Source: DASUNP01 sp963728545 (GTDB lineage Bacteria > Acidobacteriota > Blastocatellia > UBA7656). Taken from it: a stretch of DNA of 64,000 nucleotides. Shown here one piece after another: positions 1-7,739 of this stretch. The translations under genes and the position numbers were made by a program. Every line of letters begins with the position of its first letter. Position 1 is the first letter of the stretch. The notes under the pieces were generated by a model that did no database searches, was not told the DNA's origin, and saw nothing but the letters and a program-made list of their open reading frames with translations. The stretch lies in NCBI GenBank assembly GCA_963728545.1, contig CAVSKO010000002.1, positions 4,712,001-4,776,000 of the forward strand. The letters run 5' to 3'.

Positions 1-940
1 GCGCGACTATCTGAGCGAGGTAGACGAGCGTTATCTTGCCCCCGGTCCCGCCGACACACTTGAGCACAGCTATAGTCTTTTTCTTTTGATCTATAAAAAC
101 GCGCGTGACGCTCGATATGCCGATCCCGCCCAGCACCAGTATCACAAGCCCCGTAAGCGAGGAATAATTTTCGGCGTTCGCCAGCTGCTCGTTCAGATTC
201 TCTTGAGACTCTCTATACGAGCGGACGTTGACGAGGCTGTTTTTAAGCTCCGCTTTCAATTGCTTGACGAGCGTTTCGGTCTGCCCCTGGCGCACGCGAA
301 AAAGTATCTTTCGCCGCGAGAGGCTGCCGAAGCCTACAAGCCCGGCTCGCTCAACCGCCGCGCGCTCGACGAAGACTCGCGGGCCGAGGCGAAATCCGCC
401 TCCGATGCCCGGCTCTTGATTTATCACCGCGCGTATCTGAAAAGTCGAGTTGCCTATCTTTACTTCATCGCCGACCTGAAGCCCAAGGCGGTCCAACAGC
501 GCAGGCTGGACGACAGCGCCCTGGTTTGCAATCAAGGCGTAATCGAACGGCGAGCCGTTCGACAGCTTGAAATCGCCGTAAAAAGGATAAGGCGGCTCAA
601 TGCCTTTAAGATCGATCATCATCGCGCCTTCGCGCGCCGGGTCAGCGGGCCGCAGCATCGTGGGAGATTCGATCGTCTCAACCTGCTCCTCAACCATAGG
701 GGCGGCGATGCGGTTGATGGTCGCGAGCGCCTCCTGGTTCCACACCCGCTCCGTGTCAACCTGCACGTCAGCCGTGAGCAGCGACCGGGCTTCGACGTTT
801 ATGGCCTCGGCGGCGTTGCCTATCATCGAATGGAGCGCGACGATTGCGCCGACGCCGATTGCTATGCAGATAAAGAAAAACAGCAGCCTTCCCCAGGATG
901 CTCTCAGCTCGCGCCGCGCCATTTGAAAGATGAATCTCAC
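1..940 (-). CDS. ABC transporter permease, FtsX/MacB-like (partial, C-terminus off window)
   Basis: Reading the minus strand from a GTG at 940 gives an open frame of about 313 codons that runs off the left edge. The start overlaps the stop of the ATPase gene (GTGA overlap), so the two are translationally coupled; an in-frame ATG at 922 is an alternative start. A short basic N-terminus is followed by one hydrophobic segment (LLFFFICIAIGVGAIVAL), then a large soluble domain. A second hydrophobic segment (SSLTGLVILVLGGIGI) lies near residue 265, followed by KKKTIAVLKCVGG, typical of FtsX-type permeases where the first loop of the membrane domain reads lineage-KxxGA. This is the membrane partner of the YbbA/LolD-like ATPase, probably in lipid or lipoprotein export, possibly YbbP. 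The exact substrate cannot be told from sequence. Confidence 0.85.
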   Translation of the reverse strand, partial: MRFIFQMARRELRASWGRLLFFFICIAIGVGAIVALHSMIGNAAEAINVEARSLLTADVQVDTERVWNQEALATINRIAAPMVEEQVETIESPTMLRPADPAREGAMMIDLKGIEPPYPFYGDFKLSNGSPFDYALIANQGAVVQPALLDRLGLQVGDEVKIGNSTFQIRAVINQEPGIGGGFRLGPRVFVERAAVERAGLVGFGSLSRRKILFRVRQGQTETLVKQLKAELKNSLVNVRSYRESQENLNEQLANAENYSSLTGLVILVLGGIGISSVTRVFIDQKKKTIAVLKCVGGTGGKITLVYLAQIVA

Positions 941-1674
941 AGCCCCTTAACCTCCACAGCCGCGTCTTCTGTTTCCCGGTCCAGAGTTTCCGACTCACTA
1001 GTTTCCGACTCACTGTCAGATACGACGCGACCGTCTCTCAAAGAGATTCTTCGGTCGGCCATAGCCGCAAGGTCGTGATCGTGCGTGACTAAAACGAGCG
1101 TAGCTTTTCGCTTACGATTCATCGTGATCATAAGGTCGAGGACGTGCCGCCCGTTTCTCGAATCGAGATTGCCCGTGGGCTCATCCGCAAGCAGGATCGA
1201 TGGGTCGTTTGCAAAAGCGCGTGCGATGGCTACGCGCTGGCGCTCGCCGCCCGATAGCTGCGAAGGGTAGTGATGCGCGCGCGCCGTGAGGTCTACGTCT
1301 TCAAGCAGACCGCGAGCGCGCTGCGGGGCATCCCGCGCTCCGGCTATCTCCATCGGTATGAGAATATTTTCGAGCGCGGTGAGTGAAGGGATCAGATGAA
1401 ATGATTGAAAGACGAAACCTACCTTCTCTCCTCGAAGCTCGGCCAGCTGGTCTTCGCTCATTCTTGTGATCGCCTGCCCGTCAATGCGAATCTCGCCTGC
1501 CGTCGGCGCGTCGAGTCCCGCTATAAGTCCGAGCAGAGTAGATTTCCCGCTGCCGGAGGGCCCGACTATTGCGACGAACTGGGCGTCGGGGATAGTCAGG
1601 TCGAGCGAGTGAAGAATGGTCAACATTTCAGCGCCTGAAGGAACTTCTTTCGAAACACGGTATAATTCAATCAT
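937..1674 (-). CDS. ABC transporter ATP-binding protein, LolD/YbbA family
   Basis: ATPase of a MacB/LolCDE/YbbAP-type exporter. Visible motifs are Walker A GPSGSGKST, Q-loop GFVFQSFHLIP, signature LSGGERQRVAIARA, Walker B ILLADEPTGNLD and H-loop LVTHDHD, in normal order and spacing. I place the start at the ATG at 1674 (MIELYRVSKEV), not at the upstream in-frame ATG at 1695, because homologues begin here and the upstream part belongs to the mobile-element junction. The C-terminus has an unusual acidic Ser/Glu tail encoded partly by a 15-bp tandem duplication at 985-1014. It is coupled to the permease downstream. In many bacteria this gene is the divergent neighbour of tesA; here about 7.9 kb of foreign DNA separates them. 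Confidence 0.93.
   Translation of the reverse strand: MIELYRVSKEVPSGAEMLTILHSLDLTIPDAQFVAIVGPSGSGKSTLLGLIAGLDAPTAGEIRIDGQAITRMSEDQLAELRGEKVGFVFQSFHLIPSLTALENILIPMEIAGARDAPQRARGLLEDVDLTARAHHYPSQLSGGERQRVAIARAFANDPSILLADEPTGNLDSRNGRHVLDLMITMNRKRKATLVLVTHDHDLAAMADRRISLRDGRVVSDSESETSESETLDRETEDAAVEVKGL
1664..1674 (+). repeat. Candidate attL core (11-bp direct repeat)
   Basis: AATTCAATCAT here is repeated exactly at 9552-9562. The left copy overlaps the start codon of the ABC ATPase (minus strand) and the right copy overlaps the ATG of tesA. Either copy could be the original host sequence. An 11-bp match in AT-rich DNA could also be chance. Confidence 0.35.
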
Positions 1675-1872
1675 AATTGTATCTATTGCAAACAAGGGAA
1701 AGCAAAAGCAGCTTAATGCAAATATAATTGAACTTTGATAGCTTGCACTCTCTTTTTGCCTGCCCTTCTTTTTTGTTACTCGCTATGTTTTTGTTACCCG
1801 TTTGTTACCCGCTTCTGTATAATAGCAAACAAGTGAAAGCTTAGATAGCAAAGTGCAAATGGAGTAACAAAG
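1675..1872. repeat. Left end of element: integrase arm-site-like repeats
   Basis: TTTGTTAC occurs three times in direct orientation (around 1772, 1789 and 1801) and once inverted directly before the integrase start (GTAACAAA, around 1864). Matching copies sit at the right end (9482-9502). There is also a 16-bp imperfect direct repeat, GCAAACAAGGGAAAGC at 1688-1703 and again with one mismatch at 1825-1840. Repeats of this sort near an integrase gene are typical arm-type binding sites. The integrase promoter must lie here too. Confidence 0.45.
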
Positions 1873-2925
1873 ATGAGCGTGAAACTTAGAAAAAAGAAGC
1901 TTGCCGATGGTCGGATTTCACTCTACCTGGACTATTACTCGAACGGTCAGAGGCAATATGAATTTCTCAAACTGTATTTGGTTAAGAACAAAGTTGAGAA
2001 TAAAGAAGTTCTAAGGCTAGCTGATAACATCCGAGCGAAACGAGAGCTTGAGGTACAACATTCTGAGCATGGTTTCATACCAGCTTTCAAAAAGAGACTG
2101 AATTTTGTTGATTATTTTGAGAAGCAAGCTAAAGGCAAATCAGTAGGTGAAAAGGCGTGGTTTTGTTCCTTGAAGCATCTAAAGGATTATACGCATGGTC
2201 ACATTCAGTTCTCAGCCGTCAATGAAGAATGGCTTGAAGGATACAAAAGCTATCTCCTGACAAAAGTTTCAACCAATACAGCGCACATGTACTTTAGCAA
2301 AATCAAATGTGCTTTGAGGCAAGCTGTTAAAGATAAAATCATAGTAAAGAATCCAACTGAGTTTATTGACAGTATCAAGACAACAGAATCGGAGCGTTGT
2401 TATCTCACTCAAGATGAGCTTCAAGAATTAGCAGATACACCATGCAAAAACTCTGAGGTCAAGAGGGCGTTTCTCTTTGCATGCTATACAGGTTTGAGAC
2501 TCGGAGACGTTGAAAATCTTTCCTGGCAAAACATTCAAAATAACTCAGTCCAATTTAGACAGAAGAAAACTAAAGTGCTTTTGGCTGTACCGCTCACAGA
2601 TACAGCAAGAGAATTGCTCTATAGTTTTCTTAATAATGTTTCGCCTTTGCCGACTAACAAAGTCTTCAATCTGCCAAGTAGAATACAAATCGTGTATGTC
2701 TTGAGAGATTGGATTGAAAAGACCAGCATCAATAAGCCTGTAACCTTCCACACGGCCAGACATACATTTGCAACGTTCGGCCTAACAAATGGAATTGATT
2801 TATACACGATGAGCAAATTGCTTGGGCATAAGACCATTTCGGCAACTCAAATCTATGCCAAGATTGTTGATGAAAAACTGAGGAAAGCTGTCTCTATGTT
2901 GCCAAGCATTAAGGTGAGCCGATGA
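1873..2925 (+). CDS. Tyrosine recombinase/integrase (Bacteroidota-type)
   Basis: Site-specific integrase expected to insert and excise the element. At 350 residues it has an N-terminal arm-binding region (about 1-60, starting with a KLADGRISLYLDYY strand pattern), a SAM-like core-binding domain (about 75-165) and a catalytic domain with R209 (CYTGLRLGDV), H293-x-x-R296 (FHTARHTFAT), H319 (LLGH) and nucleophile Y328 (ATQIYAKI). All catalytic residues are present, so it may be active. GGAG lies 8 nt before the ATG. The gene overlaps the next by 4 bp (ATGA), so they are coupled. The N-terminal domain style matches integrases of Bacteroidota mobile elements, which suggests cross-phylum origin. 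Confidence 0.93.
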   Translation: MSVKLRKKKLADGRISLYLDYYSNGQRQYEFLKLYLVKNKVENKEVLRLADNIRAKRELEVQHSEHGFIPAFKKRLNFVDYFEKQAKGKSVGEKAWFCSLKHLKDYTHGHIQFSAVNEEWLEGYKSYLLTKVSTNTAHMYFSKIKCALRQAVKDKIIVKNPTEFIDSIKTTESERCYLTQDELQELADTPCKNSEVKRAFLFACYTGLRLGDVENLSWQNIQNNSVQFRQKKTKVLLAVPLTDTARELLYSFLNNVSPLPTNKVFNLPSRIQIVYVLRDWIEKTSINKPVTFHTARHTFATFGLTNGIDLYTMSKLLGHKTISATQIYAKIVDEKLRKAVSMLPSIKVSR

Positions 2926-3515
2926 AAGGTTATTTATTCAGTGAGTATCCATTTTATCCATGTGCGGACAAAGATAAAATACTTAAGTATTGCCAATCTT
3001 TGCCAAGTGTAGAAGCAAGGATAGATTATTTGGAATTTGTTCTCAAAGAGCGAAAGAATGATTTGGAGGACAAAACCGACCCTAATAATGAAATGATAAA
3101 TACCCTTGAAGATTTCTTTCAGCATAGTGAATGGTTGAAACGAGAAATTAGATATTGGAAAGGTATTCTCAATCGAAGAAATCGTAAACTTAAAGAGCAG
3201 CAAAGCAGGCAAGAGTCTCAAGAACAGCGAGCTAATCAAAAACCAGTCGAGAAAATTCAATGGCAGGGTACAGAGGCTCAGCTTGTTTATTTATTTGAAA
3301 AACTTTATGAGAAAAGGCTTTTACCAAAAGCTGTTAATGACAAGCAATTCGCTTTCATAGAAAAGCATTTTATAAATAACAAAGGACAAGCGTTCAAACG
3401 AAAGCAGCTAGCACAAGCTTCTCAGAATTATCAAAACAACAAAGAAGGCAAGCCCAAAGGTGCAAAGCTGATAGACAAACTTACTGAAGAAATAGAGCCT
3501 CACACAAGAGTATAG
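2922..3515 (+). CDS. Charged helical protein, RteC-like C-terminus
   Basis: A 197-residue protein translated from an ATGA overlap with the integrase stop. The N-terminal half is strongly charged and helical. Residues about 110-140 (IQWQGTEAQLVYLFEKLYEK) resemble the C-terminal part of RteC-type proteins from Bacteroidota conjugative and mobilizable elements, where a KxxWTG motif precedes a helical repeat. RteC regulates excision in such elements, so a role in controlling integration or excision fits the coupling, but this is by resemblance only. It lacks signal or membrane segments. Confidence 0.6.
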   Translation: MKGYLFSEYPFYPCADKDKILKYCQSLPSVEARIDYLEFVLKERKNDLEDKTDPNNEMINTLEDFFQHSEWLKREIRYWKGILNRRNRKLKEQQSRQESQEQRANQKPVEKIQWQGTEAQLVYLFEKLYEKRLLPKAVNDKQFAFIEKHFINNKGQAFKRKQLAQASQNYQNNKEGKPKGAKLIDKLTEEIEPHTRV

Positions 3516-3680
3516 CATGTTGATGTTCCCCGTGCAGATTGTGGGTTAGAATTACCCCAACGGCTTTTCCGGGTACAACTATGGCCGATTGGTGAATACC
3601 CGCAATTTGACCTTACGATGTAAAATGATACTCAAGAACTATGGGAAGTAATAAGGAATTCCGCTTTTTTAGCTTCTGCA

Positions 3681-3708
3681 TTTAGACACTTTGGTTATTT
3701 TGTCTAAT
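3681..3708 (+). other. dif-like recombination site, left copy (inverted partner at 5786-5813)
   Basis: The 26-nt core TTAGACACTT-TGGTTA-TTTTGTCTAA has two 10-bp arms around a 6-bp spacer. The reverse complement of the partner copy is TTAGACACTT-CAATTC-TTTTGTCTAA: both arms identical, all six spacer bases different. Arms of 10-11 bp with a 6-bp crossover region are the architecture of Xer dif/pdif sites; the right arm matches 8 of 11 bases of the E. coli XerD arm. The site lies 42 bp past the thsB stop. Confidence 0.55.
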
Positions 3709-3749
3709 TCAGAAATCTTCAACAAATCTTAATTTTTGTTTTAATAAAG

Positions 3750-4232
3750 CTAACACCCGGCTTGCTTCGCCGCTGCTTCTATCCAAGCCCCAAGATTGTC
3801 GCGACCATTGTCATTTACCCAATCATAGGTTTTATAGATTGAGGAAAGAAGCTTTCCGTTTATTGATAACTTATCAAACGGATTGGTTCCTTTAAGGTCC
3901 GTGCTCCCATCAAACAAACGACAATTATGGATATAAATTGCAAGCAAGCCATTCCCACATTTCAAGCTTTCATCTATCTCATATTTCACCCACTTTCTTT
4001 CTGATGTTTTCGCACCAACTAAAACCACAGTTACAGATGTGCCTTTTAACTGTTGGGCGATCCAGTTTTTAATTGCCTGGTCTCCGCCTCTTTTTACTTC
4101 CTCCCATTTTGCACCGTCAATAAAGTCAGAAGTTTGAATAGAATTATTCTTTACGACGTTGCTGTTTCTAACTTGCCCTGCTCTGACCGCATCTCTTTGA
4201 TAGTGAAAACTGAAAAACACTTTCCTTGCCAT
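3750..4232 (-). CDS. thsB: Thoeris TIR-domain protein ThsB
   Basis: A 160-residue protein made of a single TIR-like (DUF1863/MTH538-type) domain. The N-terminal strand and loop read VFFSFHYQRD, characteristic of ThsB. The second conserved block is VTVVLVGAKTSERKWVKYEID, with E85 at the catalytic glutamate position. In characterised type I Thoeris, ThsB senses phage infection and converts NAD+ into a cyclic ADP-ribose isomer that activates ThsA. The length is normal for the family. It starts one base after the thsA stop on the same strand, so the pair forms one operon with thsA first. Confidence 0.92.
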   Translation of the reverse strand: MARKVFFSFHYQRDAVRAGQVRNSNVVKNNSIQTSDFIDGAKWEEVKRGGDQAIKNWIAQQLKGTSVTVVLVGAKTSERKWVKYEIDESLKCGNGLLAIYIHNCRLFDGSTDLKGTNPFDKLSINGKLLSSIYKTYDWVNDNGRDNLGAWIEAAAKQAGC

Positions 4233-4233
4233 C

Positions 4234-5673
4234 TTATTTGTTCACTCCTTTGATGATTTGGATAATCTTGCTGATTATCTCATCGGTCGCTTGTGCCTTA
4301 CTGTTGGAAATATCTTCCAACAGCGGAATTATCTTTGCGTTGTTAGGGTAGCAAGATTTGAGGTCTTTTGACATCTCATCAAAAATCTCTTTTGCCATAT
4401 AACCTGTCACTGGGATAGGCAATGGAATAAGGCCATTTTCCATTGCAATTTCAAATTCTCTTTTGATTCCATTAGCTAAAATTACATTATTATCTTTATC
4501 TAATTTGTTGCCAAAGATGAATATTGCAATTCCTGCGAGCTTGATCATTCGCTGCCGATATTCTTCCCAAAGCTCTGAGAGTTCTTTTTCTCCTGTCCTA
4601 TATTGAGGGAATGGTTTCATTACCAATTGGTCTTCACTAAATTTATTTGGTCGCTCATAAATAGCTTCTAACGCGCCATTTATTACAGCACTACCTACGC
4701 CCCAACCAAAGCCGTTGACTATGCGGAAACCTGAAGCAATTATGCTCTTACTCAGTTTATGGATGAACTCTTGTGCTTCAAGACGACCCCACTCGCCATA
4801 CTCTTCCGCACTGCCAGAGATAAAGATAGTTCTTTTTCTAAATCGGGTTTCTATCTCTCTCAAAATTTCAGTAATTTGAGAATAATCGTCAACCAGAAGA
4901 GCTTGAATTCCATATCGCTTCAACTCCCCAATCATTAAATTCTGTTTTCTGGTGTTATAGTCGAGGTCTGCTTGCTCTTCATTTCCCTTCTCTCCCAATT
5001 TGGGTTTTTTTATGAAGCAGTAATGCTGCCGTTTGTGCTCTCGGTATTTTAGATTAATTCTACTCAATACATAATCTAGGTTTGGATCGGTAAAACTGAA
5101 CCCGATAAAGAGGAAAGTTTTGGTTGTTAAATCGCCTGTTAGAGCCGAAAGAAAGGCTTCGTGTGACGAGTGGTAACCCTCGAAATCTTCCTTTGTCAAA
5201 ATAGCTTTAGTCGGTAGCGAAACATCGCCGTGCATTTTATAAATTACAACGTCTCTTTTAGGCCGAGTGTTGAATATTTGTTCCACTTGGTGCTTAACAT
5301 CAACCACTTTACGAGCCTCTTTCAGCGCGTTTTCTATTAAAGTGTCATAGTTTGTCGTCCAGTAGGTTGAGATAGGTAATCTAGCTAAAATGCGGTGATT
5401 TTCAGTTAATTCATTTTCTTCGACAAATTCTTCAATAATCTTCTTACTCAACTTAGCGCGGCTTTTCTCGTTTACGTGAAATTGTGCTAGAGAGATCAAA
5501 TCAGACTCTTTATCAATTGCCAATCCTAGCTCCTCAGCAATGTCAGCAAGCAATTCTTTCCAATCAATATAGCCAGAGGCCTTTGACATCCCTGCACCAG
5601 CAAAGATAGCCACATTGTTTTCAGCCAAATCTTTGACGAAATCTTTTATGAATGCTTCTATCTCTTTATTCAT
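4234..5673 (-). CDS. thsA: Thoeris effector ThsA, SIR2-SLOG NADase
   Basis: At 479 residues this is close to the length of characterised ThsA. The SIR2 domain (about 1-275) has GAGMS at 26-30, TTNYD with N108, and KMHGD with H148; these align in position with the catalytic Asn and His of Bacillus ThsA. The C-terminal SLOG domain (about 280-479) begins TIFISGSAEEYGEWGR, includes NGFGWGVGSAVINGAL, and has R373 in EEYRQRM as a likely ligand contact. In the known system ThsB's signal binds SLOG and triggers NAD+ depletion and abortive infection. I chose the ATG at 5673 (MNKEIEAF) over the upstream in-frame ATG at 5745, which adds a non-conserved leader. All key residues are present. Confidence 0.93.
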   Translation of the reverse strand: MNKEIEAFIKDFVKDLAENNVAIFAGAGMSKASGYIDWKELLADIAEELGLAIDKESDLISLAQFHVNEKSRAKLSKKIIEEFVEENELTENHRILARLPISTYWTTNYDTLIENALKEARKVVDVKHQVEQIFNTRPKRDVVIYKMHGDVSLPTKAILTKEDFEGYHSSHEAFLSALTGDLTTKTFLFIGFSFTDPNLDYVLSRINLKYREHKRQHYCFIKKPKLGEKGNEEQADLDYNTRKQNLMIGELKRYGIQALLVDDYSQITEILREIETRFRKRTIFISGSAEEYGEWGRLEAQEFIHKLSKSIIASGFRIVNGFGWGVGSAVINGALEAIYERPNKFSEDQLVMKPFPQYRTGEKELSELWEEYRQRMIKLAGIAIFIFGNKLDKDNNVILANGIKREFEIAMENGLIPLPIPVTGYMAKEIFDEMSKDLKSCYPNNAKIIPLLEDISNSKAQATDEIISKIIQIIKGVNK

Positions 5674-6053
5674 ACTACTAAAACCAGGAATTATGCCGGG
5701 ATGATAATAGCAGAAAATCACGTATCTGCTAAGAGAACCGACCAATGACAGCGTAGCGAGGCATTTAATAATTTCAAGAATAGTTATTAGACAAAAGAAT
5801 TGAAGTGTCTAATTCGATAGATGGGCGATGCATACCTATTCTTGCCTTAAATCGAAGAAATCTCAAACTACTTCTTTTAACTCAATAGAGAAAGCATCTG
5901 AATATATGGAGAATTCCCTAAGCTCTATTGGCTAATGCAGAATGCTTTTACAAAACCTCACTGCACTTGACCGCTCAAGCGTGACCAATATTCTTAATTT
6001 CTCTTTTTGCTCATAATAACTCTCAAGAAAACAAAAGAAAATGAGGAGTAAAA
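5674..6053. promoter_or_regulatory. Divergent intergenic region: thsA promoter, dif-like site, HTH-gene leader
   Basis: AT-rich non-coding stretch between divergent thsA (minus) and the excisionase-like gene (plus). It must hold both promoters, though I see no convincing -35/-10 pair. It contains the right dif-like site (5786-5813) and ends with a good Shine-Dalgarno, GAGGAG at 6041-6046, before the ATG at 6054. Confidence 0.5.
5786..5813 (-). other. dif-like recombination site, right copy (inverted)
   Basis: Inverted copy of the site at 3681-3708. The 10-bp arms are identical and the 6-bp spacer is different in all six positions. Together the two sites bracket the thsA-thsB operon and nothing else (about 2.1 kb). 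Confidence 0.55.
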
Positions 6054-6365
6054 ATGCAAGGTGAAATTCTTGAGAAATTAAACAACATTGAGCGATTGTT
6101 ACTTGAACAATCCGAACAGGTCTTAAGCTTCAAGCAAGCTTGTGAGTATTTAGACTTATCGCATTCAGCTTTGTACAAACTGACAAGCAAAGCGGAAATT
6201 CCTCATTCAAAGCCTAATGGAAAGAGAATCTACTTTTCAAAAAGAGACTTGGTCGCTTGGCTCTTGAGAAACCGGGTTCAATCAAATTCTGAGATTGAAC
6301 AGAAGGCAATTGAGCATGTCTCACAGAAAGCAAGGGGTCATATGCAGGGAGAAGAACATAGGTAG
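6054..6365 (+). CDS. Excisionase-like helix-turn-helix protein (MerR/HTH_17 type)
   Basis: A 103-residue protein. A short coiled N-terminus (about 1-23) precedes an HTH_17/excisionase domain at about 25-71: LSFKQACEYLDLSHSALYKL, then KRIYFSKRDLVAWL, the usual wing that ends such domains. GAGGAG lies 7 nt before the start. In Bacteroidota-type mobilizable elements a protein like this sits between the integrase and rep/mobilization genes and acts as excision factor or regulator. That role here is inferred from family and position. Confidence 0.8.
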   Translation: MQGEILEKLNNIERLLLEQSEQVLSFKQACEYLDLSHSALYKLTSKAEIPHSKPNGKRIYFSKRDLVAWLLRNRVQSNSEIEQKAIEHVSQKARGHMQGEEHR

Positions 6366-6643
6366 GCTTAACAGAATGCGCTCAAATCGCGTTTCCACAG
6401 CTTCTGAGGGCTTTTTCTGCGTTAGGGTCTCATGGTATCGCCCGCTTTATGAACTCTGCTCTACGCTGAAAAATCGCCATCTGTTTCCATATGAGATTTG
6501 GATAACCTATGACAGTGAGGGTAAGCATGGCGAGGGTTCCCTATTGCGTTTAGATACTCTATAGAAAAACTGGCTCTCAACTTAATAGGCCCATCTTTAT
6601 TGAACACTTCTTTATCGTTTTTGATACCCCATTCTTTTGAAGT

Positions 6644-7561
6644 ATGTACGACTCACTCACAATGTTTGTAGCAAGCACTCAGACTGAAAAAGCTGTGAAC
6701 AGGCTTGATGCAATCCAAGAGATAGCAAACCGCTCGACGGGAGAAATCTTTTTCAAAGGTAATATTGGCAACTTGAGAGTGAGAGTCAAAAGCAACAGTG
6801 TTTTCATAGTTGGCTCCCTTGCAAAGTTTCACTTTGGTAATAACTTTGAGGTTTTGACAAAAAAAGATACTAAAGCGGCTATTGAAAAATTGAGTGACAT
6901 AATTGGCTTGGATGTTGCTCAAGCGAGAGTTTATGTACTTGAAATAGGTTCAAACTTTTCGATGCAAGAGCCGGTACAAATATACTGTCAGTGCTTAGGC
7001 GAATGTAGATTCTATGACAAGTCCCAATACAAGCATGGATTGCTGTATAGCAATTTGAGGAGGAGTCTAACATTTTACGACAAGCTGGAAGAATCTAGTC
7101 GGCATAAAGAGAGAGTTCCAGAGAGCTTTGATGGGGCACACCTCTTGAGATATGAGCTTAAATTTAAGAACCGTCTTTCAGCACAGCTTGGTAAAAAAGG
7201 AGTGCTTGCCCGGCAGCTTTATGACGAAAGCTTTTACGCATTGGTTTTGGAAAAGTGGCAATCTGAATATTTCAAAATCAGACGAATAAACAAACTCAAG
7301 ATTGATGGTATCAAAATGAGTAGTCTAAATACTCCTAAAAAACTCGAAACGATGTTAGCAGCTATTGGGCTGCAAACAATTGGAGAGCAAAATATGTTGA
7401 GTATAATCAAAGAAAAAAGAAATGCTCTGAGTAAAGTACAACTCTCAAGACTAAAAGCGAAAATCAGAGAATTGGCACAATCCGCTACTGCAACCATGCC
7501 TCAAGAGGCCATTCTTGAGCTTGACTCAAAAATCAGGCAATCTGTTATTAGCTCTCAATGA
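6644..7561 (+). CDS. Phage/plasmid replication initiation protein, gene II/X-like
   Basis: A 305-residue protein resembling replication proteins of the filamentous-phage gene II/X type that are common on Bacteroidota plasmids and mobile elements. Recognisable blocks are MYDSLTMF at the start, FIVGSLAKFHFGNN near residue 55, YCQCLGECRFYDK near 120, RSLTFYDKLEE near 140 and LLRYELKFKNRL near 170. These proteins nick their own origin and start rolling-circle replication. Its presence suggests the excised element can replicate as a circle. No classical HUH histidine pair is obvious by eye. The 278-bp gap before it shows no convincing gene. Confidence 0.72.
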   Translation: MYDSLTMFVASTQTEKAVNRLDAIQEIANRSTGEIFFKGNIGNLRVRVKSNSVFIVGSLAKFHFGNNFEVLTKKDTKAAIEKLSDIIGLDVAQARVYVLEIGSNFSMQEPVQIYCQCLGECRFYDKSQYKHGLLYSNLRRSLTFYDKLEESSRHKERVPESFDGAHLLRYELKFKNRLSAQLGKKGVLARQLYDESFYALVLEKWQSEYFKIRRINKLKIDGIKMSSLNTPKKLETMLAAIGLQTIGEQNMLSIIKEKRNALSKVQLSRLKAKIRELAQSATATMPQEAILELDSKIRQSVISSQ

Positions 7562-7636
7562 ATACTATCTACCTTGAGATATGGTTGTCGTCGGCTTTGT
7601 TCATGCTTGTGGTTTATAGCATGCCAGTGATTTGAA

Positions 7637-7654
7637 TCTTAACTTAAGTTAAGA
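7637..7654. repeat. 18-bp perfect palindrome
   Basis: TCTTAACTTAAGTTAAGA is a perfect palindrome 76 bp after the rep stop and 86 bp before the end of the convergent TPR gene. It could be a bidirectional transcription stop, a protein operator, or part of a replication origin. No T-run makes a typical terminator. Confidence 0.45.
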
Positions 7655-7739
7655 AGATATATTGTCAGACAAGCCCGGTATCAAAAACTGATAACAGAGA
7701 CACATTGATAACATAGGCTTCTTCTCTTGTAGGGTAAAG

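Noticed and set aside
86..1078. 330-codon plus-strand ORF
   Set aside because: It is antisense to the permease and ATPase genes, has no recognisable domain, and the minus frames carry clear ABC motifs.
6295..6564. 89-codon plus ORF after the HTH gene
   Set aside because: It overlaps the HTH gene, has no Shine-Dalgarno and no recognised motif.
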